This document shows positions 11,990-23,400 of a stretch of DNA of 64,000 nt, piece by piece. The position numbers were made by a program, and so were the translations under genes. Positions within the stretch are counted from its first letter, which is position 1. Each line of letters begins with the position of its first letter. The notes under the pieces are model-generated. The model did not search any database. It was not told where the DNA came from and saw only the letters and a list, made by a program, of their open reading frames with translations. The stretch comes from Mycteria americana (lineage: Eukaryota; Chordata; Aves; Ciconiiformes; Ciconiidae), in NCBI RefSeq assembly GCF_035582795.1, contig NC_134370.1, positions 35,389,501 through 35,453,500 of the forward strand. The letters run 5' to 3'.

Positions 11990-13336
11990 AGTATTACAGG
12001 CTTGTCAGTCTGACCTCGGTGCCAGGGAAGGTTATGGAGCAGATCATCTTGAGTGCCATCACGTGGCACATACAGGACAACCAGGTGATCAAGCCCAGTC
12101 AGCGTGGGTTTATGAAAGGCAGGTCCTCCTGCTTGACTAACCTGATCTCCTCCTATGACAAGGCAACCCACTTAGTGGATGAGGGAAAGGCTGTGGATGT
12201 TGTCTACCTATGCTTTAGTAAAGCCTTTGACACCATCTCCCACAGCATTCTCCCACTGGCTGCTCTTGGCTTGGACTGGCATATGCTTCACTGGGTAAAA
12301 AACTGGCTGGATGGCCAGGCCCAAAGAGTAGTGGTGAATGGAGTTAAATCCAGTTGAGGGTCGGTCACAAGTGTTGTTCCCCAGGGCTCAGTATTGGGGC
12401 CAGTTCTGTTTAATATCTTTATCAGTGATCTGGATGAGGGGATTGAGTGCACCCTCAGCAAGTCTGCAGGCAACACCAAGTTGGGTGGGAGTGTCGATCT
12501 GCTCGAGGGTAGGAAGGCTCTACAGAGGGATCTGGACAGGCTGGATCAATGGGCTGAGGTCAACTGTATGATGTTTAACAAGGCCAAGTGCCAGGTCCTG
12601 CACTTGGGTCACAACAACCCCATGCAACGCTACAGGCTTGGGGAAGAGTGGCTGGAAAGCTGCCTGGCAGAAAAGGACTTGGGTGTGTTGGTTGACAGCC
12701 AGCTAAACATGAGCCAGCAGTGTGCCCAGGTGGCCGAGAAAGCCAATGGCATCCTGGCTTGTGTCAGAAATAGTGTGGCCAGCAGGAGTAGAGAAGTGAT
12801 TGTCCCCCTGTACTGGGCACTGGTGAGGCCACACCTCAAGTACTGTGTTCAGTTTTGGGCCCCTCAGTACAAGAAACATGCTGGAACATGTCCAAAGAAG
12901 GGCAATGAAGCTGGTGAAGGGACTAGAGGAGAAGTCTTATGAGGAGCACCTGAGGGAACTGGGGTTGTTTAGCCTGGAGAAGAGGAGGCTCAGGGGAGAC
13001 CTTATCACACTCTACAACTACCTGAAAGGAGGTTGTAGCACGGTGGGTGTCAGTCTCTTCTCCCAAGTAACTAGTGATAAGGACAAGAGGAAATGGCCTC
13101 AAGTTGTGCCAGGGGAGGTTTAAATTGGATATTAGGAAAAATTTCTTCACTGAAAGGGTTGTCAAGCATTGGAACAGGCTGCCCAGGGAAGTGGTTGAGT
13201 CACCATCCCTGGAGGTATTTAGAAGACCTGTAGATGTGGTGCTTAGGGACATGGTTTAGTGGTGGACTTAGCAGTGCTAGGTTAACAGTTGGACTCAATC
13301 TTAAAGTTCTTTTCCAACCTAAACGATTCTATGATT
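11990..13336 (+). mobile_element. CR1 non-LTR retrotransposon, 5'-truncated and inactive
   Basis: This is the 3' portion of a chicken-repeat-1 LINE in plus orientation. It begins inside the reverse-transcriptase domain, so the endonuclease region is absent. It runs through the RT palm and C-terminal region and ends with the family's terminal signature, ATTCTATGATT, at about 13326-13336. 5' truncation is normal for CR1 because target-primed reverse transcription often stops early. The copy carries an internal stop, at least two frameshifts and substitutions in both catalytic motifs, so it is old and dead. The related copy at 35193-36169 is better preserved. Confidence 0.95.
12019..13259 (+). 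pseudogene. CR1 ORF2 (reverse transcriptase) fragment, broken
   Basis: The frame starting at 12019 encodes CR1 RT sequence up to a TGA stop at 12355-12357. The same frame then continues from about 12358 to 12942. Near 12880 an apparent deletion of about eight bases, compared with the 35 kb copy, shifts coding to the frame open to 13123. A second shift near 13075 moves it to the frame ending at 13259. RT motif A, normally LDFSKAFD, reads LCFSKAFD: the catalytic aspartate is cysteine at 12211-12213. Motif C, normally FADD, reads SAGN at 12463-12474, losing both aspartates. The C-terminal conserved block ([19 protein letters not shown]) is intact in the last frame. The fragment cannot encode an active enzyme. 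Confidence 0.92.
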
Positions 13337-16300
13337 AAGACAGACACATAAAAAGGAGACCTCCCACCAAGATGGCAGAAAGCTCAAACTAAAGGAAGAG
13401 GAAAAGACAGCTGTGGATACTCAGGCACATATTGCTTGAGAGCTCTTCCAAGAAGATATCATTTCAAACATACCTCTCCATACCAGGAATTTGCCAGGTC
13501 CACAAACAAATTTCTCTTGGACAAAGCTTTGGAGAGACTGTCTGGTGGGCAGCTGGCAACATGAGCACCAGGACAGTATGATATCCCCTTGAGTCCTGCT
13601 AATTTTTTTATTATTAGGGAGTGCTCTCCTTATGCAGAGTGCATGACAAAAACATGCCTGTACAGTAAGGTAGATTCAACCAAAACCAGCAGCAGAAAGC
13701 CTTTCAGAAAAAGATGTTCTTTCCAAGTACTTCTTACTCTCTTAGTAATTATATAAATTCAGAAATTAACATAGCATTGTGAAGTGTTATCTCAAGAAAT
13801 ACATGTGCTTTGGCACTTGTGCTGTATTTGGATAGAGCATTGCTGAAAGCTCATGGACTTTCCAAAACGTGCCAGCAATCCCACAGCGTAAATCTCTGCT
13901 TCAGTTGTGTTCCATTTCTTTGTATGGGAAACTAAACCAAAGACTTAGCACTCTACAGGACTGAGTATATGATAATCACCAAATGGAAACTCGCCATGTT
14001 TGGGAATCCAAGACATCTCCCTTCCTTTCGAAGACATCCTTTGCTTGATCCTGGCCAGTCATGGGAAGACAGAGAAATATATATGGTCTGACTTGTCAAC
14101 CAGTCAATAAACCATGCAAAAAGAGTCAGCCTCCTTTTTCCCCTCATTTGTTTCCCACAAGCCTCTTTTATAACCTTTCCCTTCCACACACACCAAATAC
14201 TTGAAAACCACGGGCTTCCCGTGCTATTGGATTTTTTGTTTTTTTGTAATGGCTTCTAGTGTGAAAATGCTTCATAATATTCTAACACAAACAAATACTT
14301 TTAGCCAGTCCCCTTTGGTACATATGCTTATTTTCCTTATGTCAATGACATTAATTTAAATAGAAGATGTAATAAAACAGGAAAAAGTATTTCTTCGTAA
14401 GGTGTTAAAAAGCTAAGAGAAACATGCAATTACCATAGCATATTCATTTTTAATTGCATTCTGTATATGGTCATTTCAGAAATGCTGGAAACAGAGGAAT
14501 TATTCAATATATAACTTTGGCAAATATATTACAGCAAATATATTTACAAATATATTCCAGACATACTGCCACAAATTTATACTACAGAATCAAAGCCATC
14601 AGTTAAAAGGAAGGCAGTAGATACTAATCCTTATGGTGGAAAAGCTATTTCAAAACGTGAACTCAACCACATCCTCTTTAGTATGAACTTACCAATGTTC
14701 AATATAGTGTTCTGGAATCTGTAGAAAGCCTGATACAACAGCTCAGAGAAGCGTCTGAGTATACATTTCATATTAAAAGAAAGGCTCGCTCTGAAAACCA
14801 GCTATAATAATTTGAACGTTAACACTGACAACAATATTCACTTTCAGCCCTGGAAGAGATTTGCGCTCGCTTGGAGCTTTCAGACTCAGTGCAAAGGCTG
14901 GAGGACCACCATCGCTTTGGAATAGCAAAGAGCAGGAATTAATAATCCAAAGCCGTGGACTTGAGGTCCTAGACTTCAAGTCCCACCTGCCCAAGAGCAC
15001 AAGAGAAAAGGAAAGGGAAGACACACTAAAAACTTCTTTCAACTCCAGCATCTCACAACTGTAATCCAGCTCCGATACTTTCCAGGGTGGCAAATCTGCC
15101 TAACCCTATCTACCACACCTGCCCATCCAGCCTCATCACATCTCCAAAGCACAAAGTCAATTCTGTCCAGTGAACCTGCAGAACACTTAGCCTGTGGAAA
15201 AGACAGTATTTGAGCACAGCATAAAACTGAATTTACTTTCAAGTAGTCAACACAAGGAGCAAGAGCGAGCTGCTTTGAAGCTCTGTGCTTTCCATAGTAA
15301 CAGCTTAATTTCTGAGCTTACCTGTAGCTGCCATACAGCTTGGAATTTGCTGCGGATTCATGGTTGTCCTCACATTTCAGTTACATCGGTAACAGGTAGG
15401 ACTGCTGTTCTCTTCTTTCTGGGGGTAAACAAAAGACAGAGGCAATTTGTAGGCATTTATTGAACACACATTTCAGTCATTTAATTAAAGACCAGGGGAA
15501 GGGAGCAGGAAAAGGGGAAACAAAGCCAGTTTTAAATCAGCTCAATAATCTCCAAGGCCCATCTGTCCACACCTTCGCATACGTCAGTATAAGGATGCCA
15601 TGCTGACAGTAAGTTGTGACCAAAGTCGATAGAGGATCTACAAATCTACATGGGCAAATTCTGAAGGAACTGGGCTGCTTGTCCCAAATGTTTTGTTGCA
15701 CTGCTAAAACAGCTGACACTCAAGACTACAATGACATGGAAAACACCTGATCTAATTTGGATTTAGCCTTGGTAATAGGCCTTTATCACCAGCACAGCAG
15801 GACATAATAAAACTTCCATAATTAAGTGAGCAATAAAGCATATTCCTGCTTTTCTTTTTTTAGTTGTTTCTTTATGATGGCATAAGAATCCCTGAAATGG
15901 GTGCTCTTAGCATTTACTGTACACAGTTTGGTTTAAATGTAGGACTTTCGTGTGCTAAAAGCAATGAGTCTTGCCCACTGAAGCTCCCGCTTGGCTGCTG
16001 CAGACTGCTGAGGAGCTAGCGATACCAGAGTTTTGCAAGGCCCAGCACCATGCTCCAAGGCTGGCACTCACTGCTCGGTAGTCTCTCCAGAGGCACAATT
16101 ACCACCTGTTTTGCTTATGTGCAAGTCAGAGTCCTTTCCCACCCCTCTGCAAATGAACTTGCATTCAAAAACACAGTTTATGCTATTTTAGGTCTATTCA
16201 ATCCCGTACCTTTTCAGTGAAGTCCCTGTAAAAAGAAGCGTTGGTAAGGCCCTCAAACTCAGCCTCATCTCAGTGGCCCGCCTCAGGTGGCCAGGAGGGG

Positions 16301-16569
16301 CCAGCACCTCCTCAGCTCCTCCACAGGGCAGGCAGGGGACAAGGACAGCCAAAAGCACTTTAGGAAAATTGAACTTAGATTTTGTTGAGACTTTAAAGCA
16401 AACATTTCCAGAAAGAAGGGTAGGGGAGAGTCACAAATCTACACATGCTGCCTGGCCTCCAGCTGTGCCTGTGCAGCCATGTCCTCAAGGTGAAGGCTGC
16501 ATCCACACCATGCTCTGAGCCCTGAGAGCAGCCCAGAGGCAGCCACAGACCAGCCACCATCTCCTCAGC
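13337..16569. other. Non-coding unique sequence
   Basis: AT-leaning sequence with no recognisable exon. A near-perfect 12-base inverted repeat (11 of 12 pairs, three-base loop) lies at 14957-14983. The GC content rises towards 16260, leading into the promoter-like block. Reading frames are short and unrecognised. Confidence 0.45.
14957..14983. repeat. Near-perfect short inverted repeat
   Basis: Left arm GGACTTGAGGTC (14957-14968) and right arm GACTTCAAGTCC (14972-14983) pair with one mismatch around a three-base spacer. I could not link it to a known element. Confidence 0.6.
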
Positions 16570-16710
16570 CCCTCAGGAGACCAGGGTTGCGCCCACAGCC
16601 CTTTTATAGCAACAGCCCCGCCTGCTGGGTGGACCCAGCCAATCGTGTCACAGAGTAGGAAAGGTGCTGCCCTATGGCTGTGGGGCAGGAGGCCCAGAGC
16701 CCGCCCACCA
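16570..16710 (-). promoter_or_regulatory. Candidate core promoter on the minus strand (GC box, CCAAT, TATA)
   Basis: Read on the minus strand, this GC-richer block has the classical element order. A GGGCGGG box is at 16700-16706, a CCAAT box (ATTGG on this strand) at 16639-16643, a second GC box at 16616-16622 and a good TATA box, GCTATAAAAG, at 16601-16610. The CCAAT-to-TATA spacing of about 30 bases is somewhat short, but the order is right. A start site would fall near 16570-16575. The first downstream ATG is at 16558-16560, in an acceptable initiation context (G at -3 and G at +4). It opens a 55-codon frame ending at 16393 whose start is hydrophobic (MVAGLWLPLG); I do not recognise the product. 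Transcription would run leftward. Chance co-occurrence in GC-rich sequence is possible. Confidence 0.3.
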
Positions 16711-19700
16711 TGGGGCTACCTTTCCCTGCGACACTGGAACCAGGCGTCTGCAAAGCCAGAAAATTCCCCTGAAAGTAGAAATTAACTTCTCTGCAAGTGC
16801 TTGAGGGAATAAAGCAGTCCGTGCAGTTACTGGAAAAGGGGCACTCTGCCCAAATACACAGCAGATCCTGCTAGGAACATCTCAACTCCAACTGCACACC
16901 AACAGGGGAAAAAAATGTATGAAAAATGGGAGCTGCAAAAATGTGAAGGTCTGATCCCAAGCCAGGTCTCCAGCAGGTGGGCCCTTCCTGGCTGCAGGAG
17001 CAGTGAGGAGACCTCAGGAAAAAAAACAGCTCCATTTAATATAAACAGCTGCATTCAAGCTGTGGTGGTGTTGCTGGTAAGAGCCAGCGTGGCGCTGCAG
17101 AAAACAGGGGCAAGAAAGGGGAATTGAAAGCCTTGGAGTGGCTCTGCAAAGCTGCCATCTCCACAGGCTGGCAGCTGGCCAGCTGCCAGCTCACCCTTGC
17201 GCAACCGCTCCGAAAACACCCAGAAAGGGGGACAGGCGGCAGACTGGGGTCGTGTGGGCACAGAGGTGTGAGGGCACCGGGTCGAGGAGGGACCTGGGAC
17301 ACGTCCCCTTCTCCATGGCCCCCTAGGACGCCTCGGTCCATGCCTACACCCGATCCTCCCTGCCTGCACTGAGCTGCCCCTCAGAGCACCCTCCCTGCTG
17401 GCTGACGGAGCCCCGGGGCAATGGCCAGTCTTTCTTAGCGACATTCCCATCCCTAAATATGTTTTCACCACGGAGACCATCTCTCTCATTCATCTCTCAT
17501 CCCAGGAGAAGCAACTTTGTGGGGCTCCAACTCCTGCCAACTCCAGCTCAAGCCAAAAGGAATAACTATAAACTAAGAATAAATACTAATTAACCTGAAT
17601 TTTTCTTCATATCGTGATCTGAACCAGACGCTGTATCTATCTTTAACTTCAGGCTGCTTTGAGATGCACCCTCTATCCGCAGCAGGCAAAAATAAGGTTC
17701 CTTCTTTTGATGAAGTTATTCATGGGCCTCAACAAGACACATTTCTTGGCAATACTGTGCTCTTATCTTTAAATACTGTGAACTCACAGGGGTTTGAAAG
17801 GCTGTATAGTTTGAGTGCCTCCAATACAAGAAGTCTCATGACCGAGTAGAATTTAATCCAGCAACTTTCCCACGTCCTGCTGGAAAAAGAGGTGCAGTGA
17901 AGGTGAGTTACTTCTCACAGCGAGGACAGCTTTTGCAATGCATGTAGCACTGAATAGAGGCTGTCCCATAAAACCCTGCCAAAGGCCGCACGGAAGCACA
18001 GCCAAGATTTACCCCCCGCCGCCAACATAGGGCAGAACAGGGTGGAAGCCCTACGCTATCTCCTCTTGAGCTGTTTGAAATCAATAGTGCTTTATATGGG
18101 TTTTAGTATCAGAGAGACAATAATAGAACAAGGTTAAAAATGAAGATTTATTTCCCTGAGCATATCAACATTTTCAAACCTGCTTTGTTTTGATTTTTTC
18201 CTTTGTTGGAAGTAGCTCCAATATTTTCTAAATTACTGAAAACCACTGTTGAAAGCTCATATAACAAAACTATGTTTTTCATTATGAGGGTTGGTAATTA
18301 TGCAGGCAGCATACATATAGAGAGGAAACTACACAAACCAGATTTACTGTAAAAGCCAAGACCTTTCATAAATGCAGCTGTGTTCTCTTGTAGAAAAATA
18401 GGTTATTTGGGGGAAAATATTTTTGGACTTCAAAAAACAGTGACAGGGATACCAAGCAACTCTTGGCAAGAGCTGTGCAAAGCTAAACTCTGCCCAGTTC
18501 CACCTTTCAAGTACCTTCTGCACAACATAGTCTCACATCAGCTAGGTTGGTAGCCAGTATTAGCGATATAATCTTCACATCACTTCAGTGTGGACACAAA
18601 AGTTTTAACAAGCCAGCAGATAAAGTCATAAAATGAAGCCTCTACCATTTAACGTTGCATAAACACTGTTTAAGTGCTTTAATAGTGTGATTTGTTTGTA
18701 CAGCCCAAACGTCATCCGTATACAGCAGCACAGTGAGTCCAAAGATGTGTCCAGCAGTGCCAGCTACCCAGATGATGGCACATCTTTCCATCCCCAGGCC
18801 CTCTGCTGCAGAATGCCAAGGGCCTCTCAGTCTGTAGGACACGTTATCTTGCTTGCAAGACCAGGACATTACCCAGACCCTTGTTATGTGGGCACATGAA
18901 GACCTGCTTACGTGTCAGTGCACCTGGCTTGCAACCGGGTCCTCTGAAATAGAGACTATTATTGGTTGCCCTGTGTACCTGACTGCGAGTGCCACGTCCA
19001 CCAGCACCTACTGCTGCCCCTCAAGAAGGGCAGCAAGGCAAGGAACCTGAGCTGTGCGTGTCCCCAGAAATCATCTCCTCAGCTGCCAAGGGAAAGGTGG
19101 AGGGGGGAATGCTCTTCCCACACAGCTAGAAAGCCTCGGAGTGCTAATCCCTAATATTTTCAGTTTACGGGCTTTTGTCTGGAAATGGGAGGAAACGGTG
19201 TACAGCTGTGAAGAGCTGGGCCAACGAAAATAGTTACCTTTGCCCTCCTAGAAAAAAGCCCACAAATCTATGCTGAAGGAAAGAATGGCAGCTCCATCCC
19301 CCAGGAGATCTGGAATAGATATTTGGTAGCCAAAAACATGGAGGATGAAGTACCATTCCCCCTTCTTGGTGAGTCCAACCACCATCTACCTCCTCAGTGT
19401 GTCTTGCAAAGTGGCTGTACTTCCCAACGTAGTAAGGCATTAAGTGTGCAGAGAGGAGCATAAGGGACAATCAGGGGTTGCCAAAACTTCTTACCAAAAC
19501 TGATGGGAATTATATAACCAATGTTTTTTCAGAACCCTGCTAAATTTAATGCCTAAATTGCTCTTAAGTCCTTCTGTTTAGGGTATTGGATGGCTGTAAA
19601 TCTCCAAAGGAAGATTTAGTCAGTAGGAAACATTGGCCAGAGTTTACGCTACCTGAACAGAGTCCCAGGTGCTCATGTGTATTTTAGGCACATAAAACAA

Positions 19701-20378
19701 CCTTTAGAAGTCTAGTCAAGAGTCCTTTCCTTGAACTGAAGGCTCACGTTCTTAGATGAGTCCCATTACCGAAACTGCCACCATAACAAATGCACGGGCA
19801 TCTCCTTTCCCGGATGTGGGTGGTTTTGATGCCTGCACCGGTTATAAGCAGCAATGTCCTGAAGAACATGAAATTTAGGAAGATGAGTAATGTATGAAGT
19901 GTGTAGGCAGTGCGAGATGATCCACATATTATGTGCTTTTATTTAATAATTTATAAATAAACATCAGCTTTCCACAAACTGCCCCTCAGCCTAGCAATTA
20001 TATGTTGGCTGATTTCTTGTTAGTGCTGTTCTTTTATAATAACAAACTGTTCCCAAAGCCTCACATACAGAGAGTTAGACAATCAAAGTACTGTGTACGA
20101 TTTTCCACTTAATTCATTCAGTTAGCTGCAATGAAAACAATACAATTCAAAGCCTTGTGTGTTTCTCTGAAAAAATACAAAACTTTAGTTGTTACTATTA
20201 ATATATACAACCTACAAGAAAGAGTTAACAAAGCCTCTTTGTCTTCCCTGTTGTAGTAGAGTAATTTTCTTATCCTTTTCTGTAGATGCCCTGGCAGTCA
20301 TCAATATTTCTTTCAGTCACTGTTCTTCAAAAGACACACGCTTTTCATTCAACTGCACAGAAAGAAAAGGAATTCAGT
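16711..20378. other. Non-coding unique sequence
   Basis: Moderately GC-rich until about 17500, then AT-leaning. The longer reading frames around 17036-17489 overlap on both strands and resemble no family, which is typical of GC-rich non-coding DNA. No repeat was recognised. Confidence 0.4.
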
Positions 20379-20440
20379 GGGCCAGATTCCCTCGGTGGTC
20401 AGATCCATTCACCGCAGCTGCCTGGGGAGGAATCTAGGTG
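20379..20440. repeat. Old palindromic (MITE-like) amniote repeat, candidate
   Basis: The block begins GGGCCAGATTCC and ends with its near reverse complement, GGAATCTAGG. The GGGCCAGATTC start is typical of palindromic repeats shared by birds, crocodilians and turtles, as I remember them. The interior is too diverged to assign a family. Confidence 0.4.
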
Positions 20441-23400
20441 AAGGTGCAGGGGTCTCATCAAGAAGAGAATCGAACCTACTTAGAAGGGAAGAGGTCACCA
20501 TTTTAGCAGGCAGTAATCACATTTCTGTTCAGATTTTACCTAGATATTTTATGTAAATATTTCATATTTCTGGAAAAGCAGTGTCTTCATGGCTACTGAT
20601 CTCTGCTCACCCACTTAGTATAAGCAACATACCAAGTTTTAGCATCACTATAGAGCCATTCCCTTTTTGTTTTATTGGACTTCACTAATGAAACCTGACG
20701 ACAATCTAATGAATATTATACCAGTTTTGCAGGTGCAAAAGAGAACAGAAGCTGTATCTTGCCCCACAAGAACGTGTTAAGCCATCCTAATAGAGCAGCT
20801 GTGACTGTCTTCCATACCACCAAGCTCCCTCAATACTGGGCAGATATCTGTCGGCCAAGAGCACACTCAGAGTGTGCAGTGCTCAGGGAGCAGCAACATC
20901 CCTGCAGTCTGAGGATGCGCTGTGTTTGTCCAAGTCTCACAATGTTTCCAGAGCTTCTATGAGCAAGGTACATCTCAACACTGTCCCGAGTAGAAGACTA
21001 TACTCCTGATATGCTACTATTTGGTATGTTAATTCAGCATTTCAACTCTAATTGTTGACAGAGGCTTTGATTCAGCCTACTCCTGCAACAGAATAACAAA
21101 CCACTGATTTGGATCTGTAGTTTTAATTATTATCCCACCAACATAAATGAGCATTTCATTTAAGCTCAGTTCCTCAAGAAAGAACTATTGTGTCTACTTT
21201 GATAAGATGGTATGAAATTTATCCAAACATTTAGCAAACTACACGCAATCTTATTGGAAGAATACATTTTGATATTTTGTGAATAAAGTCCCCCAAGAAA
21301 AAGTAACACCGAAATGTATGTCAGAGCAGAGATTCCCAAAGTCTGGTCCAAAGCGAATTCACAGCTCATCTAGTGCTCACCTTTATTCTTTCATTCCAGT
21401 ACACAACTGCACAAAAAGGGGATGGCAAAGTAAAGAACCCAAGCCAGCATTTTTTTTCCAGAAAGGCAGAACCCTCTGCCAAACCCAGCTCCAGTTACAG
21501 AAACACTTTCCAGTATTTTCCTTCCTTCCAGTTACTGCAGTTCTACAAAGATGGTACGCAGTGATGAATGACAAGGAAGGCAATTCACCAGACAAGGTGA
21601 ATTGCACAAGACAATTGCCAGGAATAAGACACGGTACTTATTCCAAAGTTATTCTTATTAAAGGAAACACTAATATCATACTCCTGGCATATGACTTTAT
21701 GCTTGAAGAATCTTGTAATTTGCATATAATCTGAGTGAAAGAAATATAGTTGAAAGACCACATCTCCAACTGTTGATGAATGTTTCCAGCAAGTCTAACA
21801 AAAAAAACCCCCAACCATCTCTGCGTGGCACATGTTTTTTCCAAATGTGTTTTCTTAGCTTAGGTTGCTATAACAGAGATAACACTAGGCAGACAGCAAC
21901 TGTTTGTGTTCTGTAATAAACATACTTTTCATAAGGCATTTCAAGGCAATTGAATTACTAACAAACTTTATAAAGAAGTTAAACTTATCATCAATGTATA
22001 CCAAGGATCATATTATTACACTAAACTATATACAGTAATGCACTGTCCATGAAATCAAAGAGATATCTCACATCACTTTAGTATACTGACATTATCGACT
22101 GACCTATAAATACCAGTAACATTTTCATTATCATCTACACTTAACCTTCTTTATGCTTTCAAGTGCCCTTATGTCCAATACCTGAAAACATGTAATTCAG
22201 TTCCACAGAGTAACTCCAAAAATCACATCAAGGAAGTTCTTTATTGGTTTCGCTCAATGACTTCCAGATTAAATCTGCTCTTCTATAAACACAGTAAACG
22301 TTTTCTGTAAGTGTCTAGTCTAAAAACACACGGTTGAAGTTAGTAGATCTTTTCAATCCAGCAACAAAGGACCATGCAACTGGAACACAGCTAATAACTC
22401 TGCTGATGACACACATACCAGAACAAAAATCAGTGCCGAGACCCTTAGTATCAGAAGAATAAAACCATATTTAAGAACTAAAAGAAGATTATGGAGCACA
22501 CAAAAGGAATAGGTTTGTATATGGAAGTATCTACCTTTTACCTACTCACCTCTCAGACATTTGGCTTCATTCAACTCCCAAATATCAGTGCAAGAATGAG
22601 CATAAATGCCAGAATGCCAAGGTAAGGAACAGGCAGACATTGTAAATCTGTTCACAGTAGGGTTCCAGATTGGTGCTAAAATAAGAGTTATGAGTTACAT
22701 TCATTTCAAGTAAATATAAGAATATCTAAACTCAGTTCAGGCCTTCTTTAGTCATCATCTACTTGGGAAGAAAGGAAGAAATTATAGCTTCTGTAGAACA
22801 GCATTCATTTTTCTCAGTGACAGAAAGTGAAAGTGAACAAACTCTGGCCCTTCTCCAGTTCAAGTCAAGGAGAGTTATGTGTGTGAATCCCTGAGGGTGA
22901 CACCTATCCAGCCTAATATGGCCACACTTATCCACACTGTAATTTCCCAGATCAAAAGCAGTTGGCTCAAGCCTCTGGAAGAAGAAAGGTTTCACAGCAA
23001 ATTATTCTTCCAAATAGAGGTTGGGTGCACAAACTTACCATCTCTCCTTGTAACAAAAGCTTTCTTCCTTAAAGTTGATAGAAGACGTGATTTCTACAAG
23101 TCACACCAGAAGAGCAATAGAAACTCACCGTGACCTTTCAGGCCTGTGCATCTTGAATAGTTTCTGTTACGAATGGATAAGTGTTCTCCAGGCCTCCTAG
23201 AACAGGGCAACAAAGAAGAGCAAAAGAAACCCTGGAGTCCTCCAGAACCTCAGCATTTCCATCTAGCTTTCCATTCAAGTATTTTTACCCTTGGTTATTG
23301 ATACTAAACAAACCCATGGATACACTGAATAGTAAAAAAGCAGCAGCTAATAAAATTAAACTAAGGTAGACAACATTACTATATTGAACAAAATAGATTC

